From: Gossypium raimondii
Taxonomy: Eukaryota > Streptophyta > Magnoliopsida > Malvales > Malvaceae
Reading direction: 5' to 3'
NCBI RefSeq assembly: GCF_025698545.1
Contig: NC_068569.1
Span: forward strand, 17,298,001 to 17,362,000
DNA: 64,000 nucleotides
The notes beneath the pieces were generated by a model. It saw only the letters and a list, made by a program, of their open reading frames with translations. It did not search any database and was not told the DNA's origin. Of this stretch, positions 47,370-59,867 are shown piece by piece (positions within the stretch are counted from its first letter, which is position 1; every line of letters starts with the position of its first letter). Made by a program: the position numbers and the translations under genes.

Positions 47370-50172
47370 ATGTCTTGTTGCCAAAATTTGTGAAATATAC
47401 GAGGTATACAAGTATACGCAACCTGCAGAAGGGGAAAAAAGCATTAGAGAAGTGCACATGCAAAAGAAGTCTGAAAATTTCCACCCTCTGGAGCATGAAC
47501 AGTGCTAATCTATTCCCCACATAAATTGGTGTGGGGTTGAGTGTTCTAAGGCTGTATTATGACAATTGTACATTATTAATAGTTCATTATGTTTCTTCAT
47601 TGTATAAGATTCTTAAGCATTCCTAATGAATTCTAATGTTCTACGTGTGCTTTCTAGTCTCTTCTATGGCAAGGAATTTCACTTAGAAGTACCAATTCTA
47701 TTTGCATAAGAATCGTTTCTTTGCAAGCCCTAAAGTTTTAGAAGACTCGAGAATGTCAGTTTCAAAGTGTTTCCTGTCCTTTCTTAATGGTTCTTTTCCT
47801 CATTGGCCAACCTTTCTTCTTTATTTTCTTTTACATATAAGTTATATGAACAAATTGAGTTAAATCTTGAGCTAAGTTTGTGCTCCGTGGGTTTACTTTC
47901 GCCAAAACTAGCTAAATTAAGCAAATCCATAACTAGAAGAAAAAACTGCTTCGAATAACTTAGGAGTGTGCAACTGTGCATTACTTTAGATGTTTGTGGA
48001 CTGTGTGGTTACTTTTCTTTTTAGCCACACATTATATTTGGGGCCCGGGTGTTTGGCCTCTGAAAATACGTAAAGGCATTGGGGGATATGATCAAGATTT
48101 TGAGCTTTAGGGTACGCTGTCCTGGGATATCCTCACAGTCACACACTGCCTTTAGTGTGAACATGGGGCAAACAGTGGGTGGCTCCACCTGGTTTGCCTG
48201 CGCCCGAAGTAATACTCAAAGATGGCAAAGGGGCTTCTTCTTCTTCTAGTGTTGGGACGCCTGGCCATAGGATATTGGCCAACCAGCCTCTTTTTGCTGT
48301 TACGGGAAATATTGACGCTTCAAGTGTGCCAAATATATGCACTATTTTTGGACTTGGCTAGCCTCACTACCTATACCTATATAGCCTGATTCAAAGTTGA
48401 ATCAATCATATCCTTAGAAAATCCTGGTCGAGCCCTTTATTACTTTATTATCATCTACATTATTGCGAGGGAAAAAAAACTTAATCCCAGTTTCTAATAG
48501 TAATTATTACTAATTTTTTACAAAGAATTTTTGAGTTTGAAAGTTTTGGTAGGGTCCTCAAGCTTTCAATAATTAGAAGGAAAAAGAAATAGTGTCTAAA
48601 TCAATTGAGAAGGGGATTTCGTCCACAAAACCTAAGGGGCAAAAAATAACGTGAAGTGTCATATATTGCTACTGTAATGAGTAAGTAGAGAAACTAAGGC
48701 AGCACTTTAATCTCCGCAGCAAATGGTAAATGACATTAGGATAAAGGAGTTAGGCATGTTATCATATTAAAGCATTCTGCTTCAACGTTTTTTAAGGAAA
48801 ATCAGTTCCAGCAGCACATGAAGCCCACTTGTATGTATATATTAATTAAAGCAGTAAAATTATACCATAAATATATATAAATAAAAGGATGGGTATAGCT
48901 AATGGTTGAGCTGAATTTCATAAAATAAAAAAGTTAATTGAATTACCTGCAACTGCTAGCAGCATGAGTAGCAGAATCGATCGTATGCATGCATGTTAGC
49001 CTCCACTATATAGTCTGTAGTATTATATATATATATATGCTAGCTACCCTGCTTTATATAATAAAACCTAACAGCCAAATAGAAGAAAACTTCCAAAGAT
49101 CCCTCATTAAAGTTATAAATATTAAGCAGAAAACAACTATGTTTCAACTTCCAATAACACACACTAACTAAGAAAACTACCATCGAATCTGCAGTATTAT
49201 GCTGCAAACAACTTTTAAGTCAATATTATATATAAATTTATATATATATGTAGAGGAAAAGCAAATAATCAGTATGATTTTCGATGGGGTAAAAGGTCAC
49301 GACCCACGAATAACTTGAACCAAAAGGTAAACTCTAGTTCCACCATAAAACCTCTTCTTCTTCTTCTTTTTTCAGATTGCTTTTGCATGCTCAACAGGAA
49401 AAAGTACCTTAAAATTGATGTTATTTGATTCTTACAATAAGGGACCATATGGTTATTGTATAATTAGTTTGATAAATAAATATTTTCTTAAATCAAACTA
49501 TCCAAAAGCAGTAAAAAATGGACACAAGAATTGGAGATGGGTTAGTGCTAAACTTTTCCCAGTAAATAATATTGTTTAAGAAAAAAGGAAAACCCTAATG
49601 TGTAACGCATATACGTTTGCAGTTGTCTTTTCCCCCACATGCAATGTCCCCTCGTAATCAAATATACATACATGCAAACTTCTTCTCCTTCTATACCTCT
49701 TTAAATCCACATTTTCCACTTATTATTTAAAATAATAAACATTTTAAAACAAGTTTTTAACCATTTGAAATTTACTCAACCAATGATAAGCTAAAATCTG
49801 TGTAGCAACAACTTGTATTATTTTATATTTGAAAAAGACTTTGATTTTAGTTTCACTCCGACGTATTCCACATGACTTCTGCTCTTTGTCTCTCTAATAA
49901 ACATATATATATATGTATCACTTTTCTAGCAAAATTTCTTTTTTATCTGTTTTTGTTTGATTCTTCGTGATTAAGGTAAACCTAATATTTCTCCATGGCC
50001 CATCAATTCTTCCCATAAAATTATAAAGTAGGAGAACCAAAAAATGACCCCCACTAGTTAAGGATAATTAAAATAAACTTTCTTGGGGGGTTTGCCTTTT
50101 TTATTTTGAAAAAGTATCTCCCTTCCAAAATCTTTTGTTATGAAGGACCCTACATGTCCCTTACCCCTCCCC
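47370..50172. other. Intergenic; one possible coding remnant at 48179-48361
   Basis: The start is probably the 3' untranslated region of the DUF2045 gene. Around 48020-48360 the base composition rises and a 60-codon plus-strand frame (APPGLPAPEVILKDGKG, then Ser5, then HRILANQPLFAVTGNID) looks coding-like, but I cannot match it to a family and see no start, splice site or partner exon. The rest is AT-rich promoter DNA for the bZIP gene. Confidence 0.4.
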
Positions 50173-50180
50173 TTTAAATA
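50173..50180 (+). promoter_or_regulatory. Candidate TATA box of the bZIP gene
   Basis: TTTAAATA lies about 160 bases upstream of the ATG at 50337, followed by a strongly C/T-rich leader, common in plant 5' untranslated regions. Confidence 0.5.
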
Positions 50181-50336
50181 CCCTTTCCCCCCTCTTCTTA
50201 CCTTCCCTTTTCCCCTCTTCTCTTACTTCCTACTATCATTTTAAAAAAACCCGGTCTATTTTTGTGTTCTTTCCCCTCTTTTTTTTTTTTTTTACTTAAA
50301 CCCCTTCTTGTTCTTTGGTTTGGTTTAATTGACCCA

Positions 50337-50762
50337 ATGTTCTTGTCCCAAGAAGCGGATCAGTTTCAATTACCGGTTAACGAAACCGGCTTCACACGCG
50401 AAGAGCTCGAAGAGTTATTGTCTTTTCTCGAATCGAATGAACCGGTAAGTCCAAACTCCGGTTCAGAAGGTTCGACTCGGGCGGTTTATTCACCGGACGA
50501 GAGGAAGAAGAGACGCATGAAATCGAACCGGGAATCAGCGAGGCGGTCCCGTTGGCGAAAAAGGATGCACTTGGAGAACATCACGGACGAAGTGAACCGG
50601 TTGAGCGTAGAGAACCAGCAGCTTAAGAACCGACTGAGTGCAGTCATTAATCAGTATCACATTGTATGGCGAGAAAATGAACAGTTGAGATCCGAATCCG
50701 AAGCTCTTTGGGCCAAACTCTTGGATCTTTACTGGACTTTAGCCACCATGCAATCGCGATAG
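50337..50762 (+). CDS. BZIP4: Short bZIP transcription factor (group S, bZIP4-like), 141 aa
   Basis: Single exon. The first ATG in frame is at 50337. A DNA-binding nuclear regulator that acts as a dimer on ACGT-type sites (family knowledge). The basic region (about 55-80) has the diagnostic N-x7-R: Asn64 to Arg72 in SNRESARRSRWRKRMHLE. The zipper runs in heptads Ile82, Leu89, Leu96, Val103, Val110, Leu117, Leu124, Leu131, so it is long with two Val positions and Ile in place of the first Leu. The N-terminal acidic segment (REELEELLSFLESNEP) could be an activation or interaction motif. WRENEQLRSESEALWAKLLDLY resembles the C-terminus of the bZIP4/6/7 subgroup. I saw no conserved sucrose-control upstream peptide in the C/T-rich leader. 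Intronless structure fits group S. Confidence 0.93.
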   Translation: MFLSQEADQFQLPVNETGFTREELEELLSFLESNEPVSPNSGSEGSTRAVYSPDERKKRRMKSNRESARRSRWRKRMHLENITDEVNRLSVENQQLKNRLSAVINQYHIVWRENEQLRSESEALWAKLLDLYWTLATMQSR

Positions 50763-51486
50763 CCTTCATCTTTTATCAAAGCTTTAAAAAAAAAAAAACT
50801 AAACCATATGAAATTAAGCTCTATAATTAAATCAACTAAAAATTATTGAAAAATTTGAAGCGTAAATGAAGGAATTTTAGAGCTTAATTTCACCTCTCTT
50901 TCTACATCGTAATAATTATAATAATAATTAGTAGGCAATCACTGAAATGGTCAAGAAAAGGTGGTGGTTTTCATAAACCCCACGTTTGATATATTGTAAA
51001 AAAAAATATTTTGTGTCTTTTACTTTTTTGTTTTTGGGTTCGGACTTTTCTTTGTTTACTATATAATGTAGTATCTTGAGGCTGTATATAATTCATGGGT
51101 CAATATATTAGTGAAATCAGTGCATTGCTTTACTCGTCTTTTTATGAAGAATTTACCGTTAATTTGGATGGGATTGGTGAATAAAAATGTTGACAAGTTT
51201 CTTCACAGTATTAATATTATAAAGATCAACTCACAAAACAACAGTGAAGAGCACTATGGATAACTTCAAACTTCACAACAATCATATATATATATACGCT
51301 TATTTCCCAGGTGGAAATTAATGATTGTTCAAATAAGTTTTAAAACATGACCTTTCGGAAAAAAATTAAAGACAAAAAGGGGATTTAGATATGGATAGCT
51401 TGTTTAAGAAGAAGTTTCTTTTTTAAAAGGGTAAATTTGATTAAATTATCGATTTTAAAAATTATTTAGGGGTTTAAGTATTTTTT
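50763..51486. other. 3' flank of the bZIP gene
   Basis: Probable 3' untranslated region, then AT-rich DNA. Nothing else is recognisable. Confidence 0.45.
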
Positions 51487-52705
51487 ATATTTAGGCTTCT
51501 CTCTCTAAAATTGTTTTTTTGTGTTGGGTGCTGGAAATTTGGGGAAAAGATTTATTTGTGTTTATATTTGAGGTAGACATTGTGATAATTTTAAGGTATA
51601 TTTGAGTTCACGATGATGCAATAGTGCTCGGAGACCCGCACATTTCATCTGTCGTGTCGAGATGGAATCATCACCTTAGAAGCCCATCGCATTGCAACAC
51701 AGGCTCTCAGTTCACGGTGGTTATACGATCACTGGTTGAAGTATAACTAGGGCTCCTAGTTGACGGGTTATATGGTCATCGGTTGGAGCATAACTCAGGA
51801 GCCTAGTTGGAAGTGGGTATACGATCACAGGTTCAAGTTTCATGATACAAAAAGAGAATGCTTTATAAACCCCATCCATAAGTTTGAGACCATAATCATA
51901 GGGAAAAACAAAATGGTTTTCCAATAAAATTAGCTTATTCTTTTTCTCCATCTCCACCAAAGTAGTATTTTTAACCAAATTGTCTGAAACATGTGACAAA
52001 GTGGGGGCAAGAGGCTTTTAGGGGGGAGTGAATGTGGCGGTGGAGAGAAAGTTAAAACTTGAGTGAGGGCAGCAACGATTGTAGTTATTAATGAGTTCTT
52101 TAATCACAGCAACCGTTGCCGCCCCAAATGGACTTTTAGCTTTTCTCTAGTGCCACAGTCACTCCTCCCCCTGAAAGTCCTCTTGCCTCCAACTCTGTTA
52201 TAGGTTTCAAATAATGAGATTAAGAATATTGTTTTGGCGGAGATGGACAAAAAGAATAAGTTGATTATACAGGAAAGTCCTTTAGCTTTTCCCTATGATT
52301 ATGGTCTCAAACTTATGTATGAGTTTATAAAGCATCCTCTTTCGGTGGCATTAAACTTGAATCCGAGATCGCATAACCACCGTCAACTAGGGGCTTGAGT
52401 TATACTTCAACCCAAAACCGCATAACAACCATCAACCAGGAACCTTAGTTATACTTCAATTAGTGACCGTATAACCATCGTGAACTCGGAGCCCGAGTTG
52501 CAATCTGATAGGCTTCTAAGGTGATGGTTCGATCCCCACACGACAGATGAAATGTGGGAGTCTCTGAGTGCCACCGCATCATCGTTAACTCAAACACACC
52601 TTAAAACTATCAAATTGTCTCCCTCAAACACAAATATATCTTTTCATCAAAAAATTTCAACACTCAACCAAAAATATATATAATTTAGAAGAGAAATTTT
52701 TATTT
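51487..52705. repeat. Large near-loopless palindrome, arms of about 600 bp
   Basis: The left arm (about 51487-52094) and right arm (about 52096-52705) are inverted copies. Examples: 'catttcatctgtcgtgtcg' at 51641 against 'cacgacagatgaaatgtg' at 52537; 'agtttgagaccataatcata' at 51881 against 'tatgattatggtctcaaact' at 52294; 'gcagcaacg' at 52070 against 'cgttgccgc' at 52124. The centre is around 'ttaatgagttctttaat' (about 52088-52104). Arms differ by scattered substitutions and small indels. Each arm holds a degenerate tandem repeat of about 50 bases around 'ggttatacgatcactggttgaagtat'-like text. It may be a foldback-type element or an inverted duplication. No transposase was seen. Confidence 0.85.
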
Positions 52706-53249
52706 TGTAAGGGACGATGGCTGAGAGAGTTGGAGTAGGGGGAGCAAAACCCCCCTTTATATAGGCAACCGTGGGGAATTTAAAAAAAAAACAATGTGGG
52801 AGCCCATGACTGGGATTCCTGGGATAGGATGTCTAAAATTATCCCAAGAGTCTCAGGATGTTTGAAAATTATCTCAGGATTCCCAGGTTCTGAATTTTTT
52901 CACAGGCTAGGGTTTGGGTTGAAAATGGGAGGGAAGAAAACGTCTCTTGCCGGAGGCGTTTTCAACTGAGGTGGCAAAAGGGACTCTGAAAGTGCGCCCT
53001 GTAGGACATTTTTAATTTTTAAATAAGCATATACTATTGACATGAAAAATACAATATAATACAATAGCCCAATTTTTTAATTTTTTTCTTAGATTGTAAA
53101 TAAGCATGTTGTTGATGTAAAATACAATAGAGCAATTTTTGCATATAATTGGAATAAGTACATTACAAATGGAAAAAATGTAACACAATACAAATTAAAA
53201 GTTAACTAAGTAAATAAATGATGATTTACATGAAAAAACTTTTTAAAAA
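52706..53249. other. Intergenic, nothing recognised
   Basis: AT-rich, with a short internally repeated 'cccaggat/tctcaggat' stretch near 52800-52900. No gene. Confidence 0.35.
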
Positions 53250-53656
53250 ATCGTCGACGTCCTTGGGCAAAATGTGTGCCACAACTTGGTGGGTGTCGAT
53301 TGTGAGGAGTATCTCTTCGTAGCTGGGGTGCAAGCTCCTCATCTTCTTCATCTTCATCTCGAGCTCTATCTTCATCTTCATCTCGTTCCTTTGTGCTTAA
53401 GTGTCATGTCGTCCTAAGTTGTCATCGTATATCGTTGATTCTAGTAACAAGTGGTTGCAAATATGAGCCACCTCGGAAGAACAATGATGCTGGGGGTGTT
53501 TGCGACACTATTCGCGAATAAGTGTATGATGTCACATAACTCAATTGAGGATAAAATATTGGAATTGTCGGAGACAGCGGATACGTCGATGATGTTGTTG
53601 GCATTAGCGCTCTATATGGTGTTGGGGATAGAGGTGGTGCAAAAAATACACTTGGA
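53250..53656 (-). pseudogene. Relic of a plant-mobile-domain (transposon-derived) protein, C-terminus
   Basis: The minus strand reads a Pro/Thr/Tyr-rich stretch (MPTTSSTYPLSP...), then 'TPPASLFFRGGS', an in-frame stop, an Asp/Glu-rich run (ERDEDEDRARDEDE) and 'LRRDTPHNRHPPSCGTHF'. This order (PASLFYRGGSS ... acidic run ... RRNP.RNRRPP.CGT) is what I recall for the C-termini of plant-mobile-domain proteins abundant in cotton transposons. The stop and isolation make it a pseudogene. It is cut at about 53657 by the end of a hAT-like element. Confidence 0.5.
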
Positions 53657-53760
53657 GATAAGGGTGAGCAAAATTCGATTCGATTTGAAAAACTCGATAA
53701 AAATTTTAAATTTTGAGTAAAATAGTTTGGGTTATTTGAGTTAATCAAGTTATTTTGATC
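53657..53760. mobile_element. Single end of a TAGGGGTGAGCA-type hAT-like element
   Basis: TAAGGGTGAGCA followed by TTCGATTCGATTTGAAAAACTCG resembles the terminus and subterminal repeats of the elements at 11177 and 25150. No opposite end was found nearby, so it is a truncated copy. Confidence 0.5.
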
Positions 53761-56593
53761 AACTTGAATAAAAAATCAAATATTTCGATTTAACTCAAAT
53801 ATGAATTACACAATTCGAGTTATCAGAAAATTCGAATAAGAAAAGGAAAAACCACGTCATTTTGATAAATGTTTACATTTTCTAAAGTTAAAAGTCAAAA
53901 CCATTAAGTTAAAAGGCAGAATTGTTTTGTTTGGATAAATGTTTAAAGTTAAAAGGCAAAACCATTATATTGTTTATGTAGTTAAATAATCTTGTACTTT
54001 GTCTACTAGTTAAATAATCGGTCAATGTAAACTGAATATTGAGTATAAATAATAAGATTCGTTAACTCGCTCAAAATAAAAATTTCAAATTGAGTGGGAG
54101 GTATACTTTCGAGTATTGTTTGATCAACTTGTTTATTATATTGATTATCATATTATCTAAAATGATTATTTTGAGTTCTCAACCAAATTAAGAGTTAATT
54201 GATTAGTGTCGTGAATTATCATAATTACATTTATAAAATATTTTTAATATAATCTATTTACTTATTAAAAATAAAATAATCATATCTTAATATAAGTTTA
54301 TGAAATTAAATTAATTAAACTTATATAAAAGAATCAAACTCTAAAACAATAATGTGATTTTAGATTAGATTGAAATGATTATACCTTTTAAAGTATGAAA
54401 ATGCACCAAGTTTAAAATCATAAGAAATCGAGTTAAAGTAGTTTGCTTTGATTTAATTCTCTTCATAAACCGCGTCCGTGCAAGCTAGAATATTTGAATT
54501 AAGGCGAAAAGCAAAAGGCAGTACAAGTCAAGTCATGCCCTTCACCTCACCCTCTCCTTTCCAAAACGAATCATGTGCTGTTTTTCTTCCCCCTTTCCAT
54601 GGCGGAAATCTAAAAAAAATGAAAGAAAGAACGTCGACATACCTAAATCTTTAACTGAATTTATGTCTTCGCATCATCCAATTTTTCTTTTATGTTATAT
54701 ATTCTCACAAATTTATTGCTTATATGATGTTATCTCGAATATTCCGCTTGTTACAATGTTTGAACTCATCAAAGTTTATAGCTTAATTAATAGTAATATC
54801 ATTTTGTTCTCTAAAATTTAGTATTTATGCTATTTGAACTAGATAATTAGATTCATTTTGGTCCTTAAACTTGGATTTCATCAAAATTTGATGATGAGAC
54901 CAGTGTTCTTGAAACATAACTGGAAGACTGATTGAATTGAGAACCAATTGATATATTGACCCAAATAAAGGGGTTGAATCGATTAAATGAAAAAACTCGT
55001 CGAAACATGTAAAAACAAAAGACGGGGACAAAAACCAATAGTTGAATAGGTTGAACTGATTTAATAAATTTTTTATATTTAAATTTTTTTACGAATTTTG
55101 AATTTTTTTATTTAATTATTATTGATCTAGCAGTTGAACGGATGAAATCGATTGAATCGAGAATCAATGGTCTAACCACTGGTTCACTTGAAAATTTATA
55201 TAAAATTTTAATTTTCAAGTGATGATGTAACACAATTTCATAATGCCACGTCATTAAACTTTTTATATATTTCAAGTTCAAAACCTAAATCTAGTAATCA
55301 AATTCATGTACTAAATAGATAATAATAAAAATACAAATACTGAAATAGACCTATTGCTAGATTTATAGACCAAAAAACACTTTTAGAATATATTTGTGTG
55401 AGAATCGAATTATACACTTCAATGATTTGAATTTCATGAGACTGGGAATATGGTTTTAAAAAATTGAATAATTAAATAAAATGTGATGAATTTGATTATG
55501 GACATCAATCTCTACTTTAAATGAACCAACCTAATAGATGCAGGTCAAAAGAGTAAAGAAAGGCATGTCTTTTTCTTTTGTCTTTTGTTTTTGTTAGTGA
55601 AATTTTGTATGGAACATGATGTAAAGACCATAGTCATTCAATGCTTTTTTGTTTTTTCACTTGAAAGAAGAATGATTAATTTACGTGCGCTCAACGCATG
55701 CATGTCCCTACAATTATTGATTAAACAATGAAAGTAAAGCGCATGGGACTGTTTGATGAATTTTCCAAAGAGATGGGGCCTCTTTTATATATATAATGCA
55801 GGTGCAGGGAATGTTCGTGGATAATTTGGATCTGTAGCCCCCATGAAATCAAACAAAAACTAAAGAAAAACACACTGAAAAAAGAAAAAAAGAAGAAGGA
55901 AAGATTTGATAACTCAACCACCAAAATAAAGAAGAAAATAAATTTGACTATTAAGATCAGCCAGTCTTCTTTCAGTATACCAAATACAACATGATTTCAT
56001 TTTCCATTACCTTTTCTCCAAATTGGTTTAAATGTTGCCAAATGTTAGGTTCATGATTAAATACATTTAATCTGGTGTTTATCATCAATACCCAAAGTTT
56101 TTTCTGCATATTTTAAATTAAATTATGTCTTCTTTCTTGATTTGCAAGTTCTCAGAAACTAGCCAGAAAGGAAATATATATACATACATGTCATTATTTT
56201 TAGTTTTTAAAAAATATTTATGTTTTATACGTAGAATATTAGTTTTAAAATATATAATACGATTTGAAAAATTAAATATACTCGTATTAAGATAAAAATT
56301 ATTTTTACGAGAATCGTAATTACTGGTTCATGTGTAAGTATGAACAAAAACTGTGTTAATTACATCTATTTGGTAAAGGCGAGAGTATCTGATATCATCC
56401 TACTGCATTCATTCGTATATGCCTTCTCTTCCTTTAAAAGGCATCATCAAAGGCTCTACAACGCGTGCGTTTTTATTCTTCTTCTTCTTCCCCCCCCCCC
56501 CCTTTTTTTTGTTGGTTTTTCTTTAATAATCTTTTTAATATGGTGCAATAAGTATAATGCGACAGTAGTGAAATTGGGTATTATAGCGATGAG
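53761..56593. other. Intergenic, no gene recognised
   Basis: AT-rich throughout. A run of 12 C followed by 8 T lies near 56491. No supported coding region, RNA gene or complete element. Confidence 0.4.
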
Positions 56594-57286
56594 TAGGAGT
56601 GAGTGTTCGGTCGAATTGAGTCGAATCAAGTAAAAAATTTTGAATTGAAGAGTCTTATTTTATCATCTTAATTCGATTAGAAATTTTTTTGAATCGATTC
56701 GAGTGAAATAAAATTCAAGTCAAGTCGAATCGAGTGGAAATTATTCACGTTAAATTAAAAAATTAAACATATCAAATTAAAATATTGTTATTGTATAACT
56801 AATAAGCACATAAATTGAAACTATATATATTTAAACTTTTAAAAACAAAATAATAAGAAAATAAGATATTTTAGTATGATAAACTTGAATCATTAATTAA
56901 TTTATTTAGGTCCCAAAATTATTATTTTAGAAAATTTTAAAATTTTAACTTTCTTTATATATTTTAGATTTTTATAAATTTTTTACAAATAAATTTTTGA
57001 AATTTAAAATTATTTTGAATTTTTAAAATTTTTTAAAATTTTTTGTAATTTTGTTGGAAGAGAGACCAATTTGCTCATGTTCAAAATTGATAGGAATGAA
57101 AGGGGTATTTACACCAATCTATTATTTGAATTATTCGAGTTATTCAAATTGTAAAATTCAACTCGACTCGAAACTCAAATTACTTATTTAAGTTGACTCG
57201 AATAACTTAAATAACTTGATTCAATTAACTCGAAATACAAATTCTTTTCGATTTTTTTGAATCGAATCGAGTTTTGCTCACAGCTA
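56594..57286. mobile_element. Diverged hAT-like element, 693 bp
   Basis: Ends are TAGGAGTGAG and CTCACAGCTA, with TCGAATC / GATTCGA subterminal repeats as in the 11177 element but more mutated. Flanking 8-mers gcgatgag and gtaacgag match at 5 of 8 positions, fitting an old insertion. It lacks the C-free core of the other two copies. No transposase. Confidence 0.65.
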
Positions 57287-59101
57287 GTAACGAGGTTAAA
57301 ATTTGTGATAAGATTCATGTTTTGCTTCAAACACAAGAGTAAGGTAATATTAGAATAGAAAATTATCATTAAAAATATTAATTTACAACACATTTATAAT
57401 AGGGATAAATCTTAAAATTACATAAACTTTTGTTTAATGTGAAATGCTATACATGAACTTTGATTATGTACACATGAAATATTAATTTAATTCAATTTTC
57501 TCAAACTACTAGCATAATTATCAATATAGCATCATTTTAAGTATACATATTGCAATATATATATATATATATATATATCTAATATAAAAAATAAATTGAT
57601 GTATTTATTCATTTAAATATGTACAATTGAATCAAAACTAAAGTTTCATGTATACGTTTGAACCACAATCAAAGTTCCATGTATATAATTGCACTAAATC
57701 AAAGATCAAATTGCACACTGAATCAATGTTCATGTGTAGTTTTAAGATTTATCCTAATAAATAAAGTTATGTTGACAAAAAATAAATTTTAAATTATATA
57801 TTTATTGTATATGCTTTTGACAAAATATTTATCATATGTTTTAAACTATTTTCAAATTATTTTACAACATTTAACCCTAATCCAATTTATAATTTATACC
57901 TCTATTGTATAATATTTTACTCTCTTTTTTCTTAATAATTTTATTAATTTATTACAACATATTCAATTATATCAAGTGGGGCAATAACATGTATAATTTA
58001 ATTAATTTCATCTCCAGTTTTAAATAAGAAAGAAAACATTTTTTACCCCAAGAAAGGATAGTACAAGTTTACATGTGCGTTTCAAAAGTTTTAATATTAA
58101 ATGCGGAGGGTATAATTGCAAGGAAGGTCCTTCGTGTTTCTTCTTCTGTAAGAAAAGTGCCATACCGAAATAATTAAAAGAAGTACAAAGTATTGCTTAC
58201 AATTGAAATGTGAAGCGCATAATACTGTCGGCGTTTTTGGCTTTGATAAAAAGGTGTTCCACATGGAACAATTCCAATTTGTATTCATTAACGATTACAG
58301 ATCATTTTAAAACTGTACCAGATATAGATTACAAATTACTCATTTTTGGACTAAATTTTTTAAATAAATGATTTTCTAATTTATTTAATTTTATGTTTAT
58401 AATTTCATCTCTGCATTTTTTTTATTTAACATTAATATCAGTTTCAGAAAAATAGTTTATTATATATTTTAATTTATTTTATATCTAATAATAGAATATA
58501 TTTAATTTTTATATTAAATAATAACTTAAATATATTTACAATAATAAATTTGTATGTTTATTAGCGATGTTGTGACGAAGAAGCTTGTCGGACAATGATA
58601 GTATAAAACTCAAGAGGTTTTCGACTTTAAACTTGGAGGAATCAAAAGAGGGAAATAAGAGAAGTCTTCTGATGGTGCTTTTCATAAGAGAAGACACTGA
58701 AAACTGGAGACGACAATAAAAGTGACAACGACAACAATCTGGTGAAGAAAAGAATATTAAGAGAGTTAGGGGACTTTTTTTAGAAAAGAGGAAGAAGGAA
58801 AGAAATAAATTTTGTTTAATTTACTTTTTGTATATTTTTATACTTTTATTTTTATATAATTTTAATATTTTTTAGTTTTTATAATTTTAAAAGAAAATCA
58901 TATTATGATATCATCATCGTCAGGTATCACACCAAAATAGTGGATGGAAATAAAAAGTTTGGATACTAGTTAGGATAAAAAAAATCCATAAATACCAATT
59001 TTGAAGAAAATGTCAAGTTCAAGGGCCAAATGCATATTTAAACTAAAATAAATTTTAATAATATGAAAGTTTTCAAATGATACTTGCAAGCAAACTCTAG
59101 C
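57287..59101. other. Intergenic, with an (AT)n microsatellite
   Basis: AT-rich. A microsatellite of about 12 AT units lies at 57554-57579. No gene recognised. Confidence 0.45.
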
Positions 59102-59867
59102 GGTGCCAAAAGTAGCCAAAAGCAGTGTCAACTCTTCAGGTACTGGTGATGAACAAAACAGAAAACAACAAACACATGATATGTTTACACAATTTGATTT
59201 CCCTACATCAACGAAGCCTTACCCAGAGAAATATTCACCATCTTAGCAACATGTACAATAAGTGATTACAACATTCCACACTCGCTAGATTAAACCTCAC
59301 TTTTGCACTTAAAAGCTAGATCACTCTCCTCAAAGTTTTCCCATAAAAAGCTTAGGGCAAAAACCAAGTCACATACTTGTTTTTGCACTCAATGCACTTA
59401 TAAGAAACATTCCTCAATGAACAAAAGTAAGTGCTTTTAGATCAGTACATTACCTATACAAATCTCCTTAATTTACAAGAAATGGAGACTTGCTAACATA
59501 CTATCTCAATTACATTCAATCTTCCTAATAAAACAGTAAGATAATCAATCTATAAAATATTCAATAAGTTTATAATAAGTCTTTAAATCTTTAGGATATG
59601 TTACCAAATTACATGAACCAATCCAATCTTTTCAAAATAGAAAAGTTGGTTTGCTTGATCCAATCCAAACAAATCTTCAAAGTGTGTTCTTATAATAAGT
59701 TTGAATATCATACATAGGCTTACACACGTCCACATAATCAACAAAGATCACAACCTAAATATTTTGTTAACAAAAATTGCCAACTTTGTATAAGGTGAGT
59801 TATGAGGATGAGCAATGCTAAATAGGAGTGGGCACTGCTCTAGCCTCTCCTCGTAACTATATTAACA
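59102..59867 (-). mobile_element. Probable copia-type LTR, minus strand
   Basis: Texture and length are similar to the LTR at 12877-13541: a TG..CA segment, the shared 'gtgggcact' motif near the right end, and CA-rich text with 'cacacaatttgatttccc'. Internal copia sequence was not identified beyond it and the boundaries are uncertain. Confidence 0.35.

Noticed and set aside
47315..47524. 69-codon plus-strand frame after the DUF2045 gene
   Set aside because: It overlaps the short last exon (47346-47369) in another frame and has no recognisable content.
50262..50336. N-terminal extension of the bZIP frame
   Set aside because: It would start at a TTG codon in a C/T-rich leader; the first ATG is at 50337.
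56491..56511. Run of 12 C followed by 8 T
   Set aside because: A homopolymer tract of uncertain length; no associated structure or gene.
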